Positions 58,901 to 64,000 of a stretch of DNA of 64,000 nucleotides are shown here, piece after piece. The notes under the pieces were generated by a model. The model worked only from the letters and a program-made list of their open reading frames with translations. It was not told the DNA's origin and searched no databases. The DNA is from Muricea muricata (lineage: Eukaryota > Cnidaria > Anthozoa > Malacalcyonacea > Plexauridae): assembly GCA_963855995.1 (NCBI GenBank), contig OY979721.1:3472001-3536000 (forward strand), read 5' to 3'. Position 1 is the stretch's first letter; the number at the start of each line of letters is the position of its first letter. The translations under genes and the position numbers were made by a program.

Positions 58901-59921
58901 ATGCTCAAGCATGAACATATGGTGCAGGGGTTAAGGCTTTGATTTCAATTACTGCTTCATGTGGTTCAAATCTCGCTAAGGTCAATAGTAAAACTTTTTG
59001 CTTAAAATGAAGTAAAAAAATTGGTTAAAGTCAATAATCTACACCATGTGTTTAAGCATTGACATATGGTGCAGGAGTTAAGGCTTTGGTTTCAATTACT
59101 GCTTCGTGTTGCTCAAATCTCGCTGAAGGTAAAACGTTTTGCTTAAAATGAAGTAAAAAAAATGGTTAAAGTCAATAATCTACACTGTATGCTTAAGCAT
59201 GAACATATGGTGCAGGGGTTAAGGCTTTGGTTTCAATTACACCTTAGTGTGGTTCAAATCTCGCTGAGGTCAATTATAAAACGTTTTGCTTAAATAAATG
59301 AAGTAAAAAAATTGGTTACAGTCAATAATCTACAGCATACGTTTAAGCATGAACATATGGTGCAGGGTTTAAGGCTTTGGTTTCAATTACTGCTTAATTC
59401 ATGTGGTTCAAATCTCGCTGAAGTCAATGGTAAAACTTTTTGCTTAAAATGAAGTAAAAAAATTGGTTAAAGTCAATAATGTACACAATATGCTCAAGCA
59501 CGAACATATGGTGCAGGGGTTAAGGCTTTGGTTTCAATTAGTGCTTCGTGTTGGTCAAATCTCGCTGAAGGTGAAACGTTTTGCTTAAAATGAAGTAAAA
59601 AAATTGGTTAAAGTCAATAATTTACACTATATGCTCAAGCATGAACATATGGTGCAAGGTTTAAGGCTATGGTTTCAAATACTGTTTCGTGTGGTTCAAA
59701 TCTCGCTGAAGTCAATGGTAAAACTTTTTGCTTAAAATGAAGTAAAAAAATTGGTTAAAGTCAATAATCTACACTATACGCTCAAGCATGAACATATGGT
59801 GCAAGGTTTAAGGCTTTGGTTTCAAATACTGCTTGGTGTGGTTCAAATCTCGCTGAAGTCATTGGTAAAACTTTTTGCTTAAAATGAAGTAAAAAAATTG
59901 GTTAAAATCAATAATATACAC

Positions 59922-60057
59922 TGTAATAACTGTTGATGTACTCTCCATGTAGGCCTGCGAACAGGATAGGCCTGCGAACAGGATATATATATATATGTAT
60001 TAGGGGGGGAACACATGCAGAGTTAGGGGTACGCAATTGTCAGAGTAAAGTTATAAC
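59922..60057. repeat. non-satellite passenger segment, copy 3
   Basis: Same segment again, 5,858 bp after copy 2, with a single visible difference just upstream (ATATACACTG in place of ATCTACACTG). Confidence 0.9.
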
Positions 60058-63000
60058 ATACACAATATGCTCAAGCATGAACATATGGTGCAGGGGTTAA
60101 GGCTTTGGTTTCAATGACTGCTTCGTGTGGGTCAAATCTCGCTGAAGTCAATCGCAAAACGTTTTGCTTAAAATGAAGTAAAAAAATTGGTTAAAGTCAA
60201 TAATCTACACCAAATGCTCAAGCATGAACATATGATGCAGGGGTTAAGGCTTTGGTTTCAATTACTGCTACGTGTGGTTCAAATCTCGCTGAGGTCAATT
60301 GTAAAACTTTTTGCTTAAAATGAAGTAAACAAAAATGGTTACAGTCAATAATCTACAGCACATGTTTAAGCATGAACATATGGTGCAGGGGTTAAGGCTT
60401 TGATTTCAATTACTGCTTCGTGTGGTTCAAATCTCGCTGAACTCAATGGTAAAACTTTTTGCTTAAAATGAAGTAAAAAAATTGGTTAAAGTCAATAATC
60501 TACACAATATGCTCAAGCATGAACATATGGTGCAGGGGTTAAGGCTTTGATTTCAATTACTGCTTCGTGTGGTTCAAATCTCGCTAAGGTCGATAGTAAA
60601 ACTTTTTGCTTAAAATGAAGTAAAAAAATTGGTTAAAGTCAATAATCTACACCATATGTTTAAGCATTGACATATGGTGCAGGGGTTAAGGCTTTGGTTT
60701 CAATTACTGCTTCGTGTGGCTCAAATCTCGCTGAAGGTAAAACGTTTTGCTTAAAATGAAGTAAAAAAAATGGTTAAAGTCAATAATCTACACTGTATGC
60801 TTAAGCATGAACATATGGTGCAGGGATTAAGGCTTTGGTTTCAATTACACCTTAGTGTGGTTCAAATCTCGCTGAGGTCAATTATAAAACGTTTTGCTTA
60901 AATAAATGAAGTAAAAAAATTGGTTACAGTCAATATCTACAGCATATGTTTAAGCATGAACATATGGTGCAGGGGTTAAGGCTTTGATTTCAATTACTGC
61001 TTCGTGTGGTTCAAATCTCGCTGAGGTCAATTATAAAACGTTTTGCTTAAATAAATGAAGTAAAAAAATTGGTTAAAATCTATAATGTACACCATATGTT
61101 TAAGCATGAACATATGGTGCAGGGGTTAAGGCTTTGGTTTCAATTACTCCTTAGTGTGGTTCAAATCTCGCTGAGGTCAATTGTAAAACGTTTTGCTTAA
61201 AATGAAGTAAAAAATAGTTCTAAGTCAATAATCTACACCATATGCTCAAGTAGGAACATATGGTGCAGGGGTTAAGGCTTTGGTTTAAATTACTGCTTCG
61301 TGTGGTTCAAATCTCGCTGAGGCCAATTGCAAAGCTTTTTGCTTAAAATGAAGTAAAAAAATTGGTAAAAGTCAATAATCTACACTATGCGCTCAAGCAT
61401 GAACATATGGTGCAAGGTTTAAGACTTTGGTATCAAATACTGCTTCGTGAGGTTCAAATCTCGCTGAGGTCAATTGTAAAACTTTTTGCTTAAAATGAAG
61501 TAAAAAAATTGGTTAAAGTCAATAATCTACACTATATACTCAAGCATGAACATATGGTGCAGGGGTTAAGGCTTTGGTTTCAATTACTGCTTCGTGTGGC
61601 TCAAATCTCGCTGAAGTCAATTGTAAAACGTTTTGCTTAAAAGAAGTAAAAAAATTGGTTAAAGTCAATAATCTACACCCTATGTTTAAGCATGAACATA
61701 TGGTGCAGGGGTTAAGGCTTTGGTTTCAATTACTGCTTCGAGTGGTTCAAATCTCGCTGAGGTCAATTGCAAAGCTTTTTGCTTAAAATGAAGTAAAAAA
61801 ATTGGTTAAAGTCAATAATCTACACTATACGCTCAAGCATGAACATATGGTGCAAGGTTTAAGGCTTTGATTTCAAATACTGCTGCGTGTGGTTCAAATC
61901 TCGCTGAAGTCAATGGTAAAACTTTTTGCTTAAAATGAAGTAAAAAAATTGGTTAAAGTCAATAATCTACACAATATGCTCAAGCATGAACATATGGTGC
62001 AGGGGTTAAGGCTTTGATTTCAATTACTGCTTCATGTGGTTCAAATCTCGCTAAGGTCAATAGTAAAACTTTTTGCTTAAAATGAAGTAAAAAAATTGGT
62101 TAAAGTCAATAATCTACACCATGTGTTTAAGCATTGACATATGGTGCAGGGGTTAAGGCTTTGGTTTCAATTACTGCTTCGTGTGGCTCAAATCTCGCTG
62201 AAGGTAAAACGTTTTGCTTAAAATGAAGTAAAAAAAATGGTTAAAGTCAATAATCTACACTGTATGCTTAAGCATGAACATATGGTGCAGGGATTAAGGC
62301 TTTGGTTTCAATTACACCTTAGTGTGGTTCAAATCTCGCTGAGGTCAATTATAAAACGTTTTGCTTAAATAAATGAAGTAAAAAAATTGGTTACAGTCAA
62401 TAATCTACAGCATATGTTTAAGCATGAACATATGGTGCAGGGGTTAAGGCTTTGATTTCAATTACTGCTTCGTGTGGTTCAAATCTCGCTAAGGTCAATA
62501 GTAAAACTTTTTGCTTAAAATGAAGTAAAAAAATTGGTAAAAGTCAATAATCTACACTATGCGCTCAAGCATGAACATATGGTGCAAGGTTTAAGACTTT
62601 GGTATCAAATACTGCTTCGTGAGGTTCAAATCTCGCTGAGGTCAATTGTAAAACTTTTTGCTTAAAATGAAGTAAAAAAATTGGTTAAAGTCAATAATCT
62701 ACACTATATACTCAAGCATGAACATATGGTGCAGGGGTTAAGGCTTTGGTTTCAATTACTGCTTCGTGTGGCTCAAATCTCGCTGAAGTAAATTGTAAAA
62801 CGTTTTGCTTAAAAGAAGTAAAAAAATTGGTTAAAGTCAATAATCTACACCCTATGTTTAAGCATGAACATATGGTGCAGGGGTTAAGGCTTTGGTTTCA
62901 ATTACTGCTTCGAGTGGTTCAAATCTCGCTGAGGTCAATTGCAAAGCTTTTTGCTTAAAATGAAGTAAAAAAATTGGTTAAAGTCAATAATCTACACTAT

Positions 63001-64000
63001 ACGCTCAAGCATGAACATATGGTGCAAGGTTTAAGGCTTTGATTTCAAATACTGCTGCGTGTGGTTCAAATCTCGCTGAAGTCAATGGTAAAACTTTTTG
63101 CTTAAAAGAAGTAAAAAAATTGGTTAAAGTCAATAATCTACACCCTATGTTTAAGCATGAACATATGGTGCAGGGGTTAAGGCTTTGGTTTCAATTACTG
63201 CTTCGAGTGGTTCAAATCTCGCTGAGGTCAATTGCAAAGCTTTTTGCTTAAAATGAAGTAAAAAAATTGGTTAAAGTCAATAATCTACACCATGTGTTTA
63301 AGCATTGACATATGGTGCAGGAGTTAAGGCTTTGGTTTCAATTACTGCTTCGTGTGGCTCAAATCTCGCTGAAGTCAATTGTAAAACGTTTTGCTTAAAA
63401 GAAGTAAAAAAATTGGTTAAAGTCAATAATCTACACTATATACTCAAGCATGAACATATGGTGCAGGGGTTAAGGCTTTGGTTTCAATTACTGCTTCGTG
63501 TGGCTCAAATCTCGCTGAAGTCAATTGTAAAACGTTTTGCTTAAAAGAAGTAAAAAAATTGGTTAAAGTCAATAATCTACACCCTATGTTTAAGCATGAA
63601 CATATGGTGCAGGGGTTAAGGCTTTGGTTTCAATTACTGCTTCGAGTGGTTCAAATCTCGCTGAGGTCAATTGCAAAGCTTTTTGCTTAAAATGAAGTAA
63701 AAAAATTGGTTAAAGTCAATAATCTACACTATACGCTCAAGCATGAACATATGGTGCAAGGTTTAAGGCTTTGATTTCAAATACTGCTGCGTGTGGTTCA
63801 AATCTCGCTGAAGTCAATGGTAAAACTTTTTGCTTAAAATGAAGTAAAAAAATTGGTTAAAGTCAATAATCTACACAATATGCTCAAGCATGAACATATG
63901 GTGCAGGGGTTAAGGCTTTGATTTCAATTACTGCTTCATGTGGTTCAAATCTCGCTAAGGTCAATAGTAAAACTTTTTGCTTAAAATGAAGTAAAAAAAT

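Larger units (their letters stand above)
53100..63105. repeat. second large duplication at 5,858-bp offset (40 monomers)
   Basis: 53100-57247 and 58958-63105 match closely. Corresponding landmarks such as the passenger segments (54063/59921) and the monomer pairs at 55716/61574 and 56888/62746 are all 5,858 bp apart. Each copy also contains an internal 1,172-bp (8-monomer) duplication. Confidence 0.85.
43351..64000 (+). repeat. satellite array, direct arm (about 137 monomers), tRNA-like unit
   Basis: Monomers of 147 bp, with 141-, 146- and 150-bp variants, run head to tail to the window end. The landmark AACATATGGTGCAGGGGTTA recurs, for example, at 55691, 55837, 55984 and 56131. Each typical unit has TGGTGCAGGGG (fits the Pol III A box TRGYNNARNNG), GTTCAAATC 43-44 nt later (fits the B box GWTCRANNC) and a T4-T5 run 20-30 nt further on. 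It is interrupted by a TTAA MITE and three passenger segments. The origin is best read as tandem amplification of a tRNA-derived SINE-like unit. Confidence 0.95.

Noticed and set aside
46050-63690. A 70-residue frame repeated about ten times (starts MVSITASCG, ends SIAKLFA)
   Set aside because: It spans two satellite monomers and recurs because 147 is divisible by 3 and the same monomer pair is duplicated. The starts are TTG codons and the copies sit wholly inside the satellite, so it is not a gene.
41710-64000. Regular repeats as a CRISPR array
   Set aside because: Monomers are contiguous with no unique spacers, and the DNA is clearly eukaryotic.
43351-64000. CENP-B box in the monomer (CTTCGTGTGGTTCAAAT)
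   Set aside because: It begins like the box, but the required A and the CGGG core are absent.

Overview
This is eukaryotic, AT-rich nuclear DNA from an animal. Genes are split into many short exons with GT-AG introns, and the rest is crowded with transposons, foldback elements and satellite DNA. The mix (a hAT-derived intron-bearing gene, an ISL2EU-type element carrying a SWIM/YqaJ nuclease gene, tRNA-headed SINEs, a short-exon SYCP1-like gene) fits a cnidarian, probably an anthozoan. That assignment is inference from gene style only.

Layout. 1-1.26 kb: three exons of a hAT-transposase-derived gene with the dimerisation region at its C-terminus, interrupted by one in-frame stop. 1.73-2.55 kb: a 155-bp tandem repeat followed by an unrecognised coding remnant. 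2.93-5.25 kb: a large imperfect foldback element. 5.3-20.5 kb: gene-poor DNA with a tRNA-derived SINE, several short inverted-repeat elements and degenerate tandem repeats. 20.56-25.52 kb (+): a tentative three-exon gene for a small basic protein, whose first intron holds a 3.6-kb ISL2EU-like transposon (20,698-24,342).

25.93-38.87 kb (-): the best-supported gene, 25 exons and 812 codons of coiled coil plus a basic/proline-rich tail, with reading frame kept across every junction. It is best read as a synaptonemal-complex protein 1 (SYCP1)-like gene lacking its N-terminal exons. Five consecutive exons are each exactly 63 nt (21 codons, three heptads). A decayed Tc1-like transposon follows at 39.4-40.9 kb.

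41.0-64.0 kb and beyond: a satellite array of about 147-bp monomers. It is inverted on the left (to about 43,350), direct on the right, and organised in nested higher-order repeats. Typical monomers carry a tRNA-like A box, a B box at tRNA spacing and a T4-T5 run, so the array looks like a tandemly amplified tRNA-derived (SINE-like) Pol III unit. It lies on the 5' side of the SYCP1-like gene, so the missing first exons are either beyond about 23 kb of satellite or lost. This tRNA-like, nucleosome-length satellite is the strongest candidate for something undescribed.
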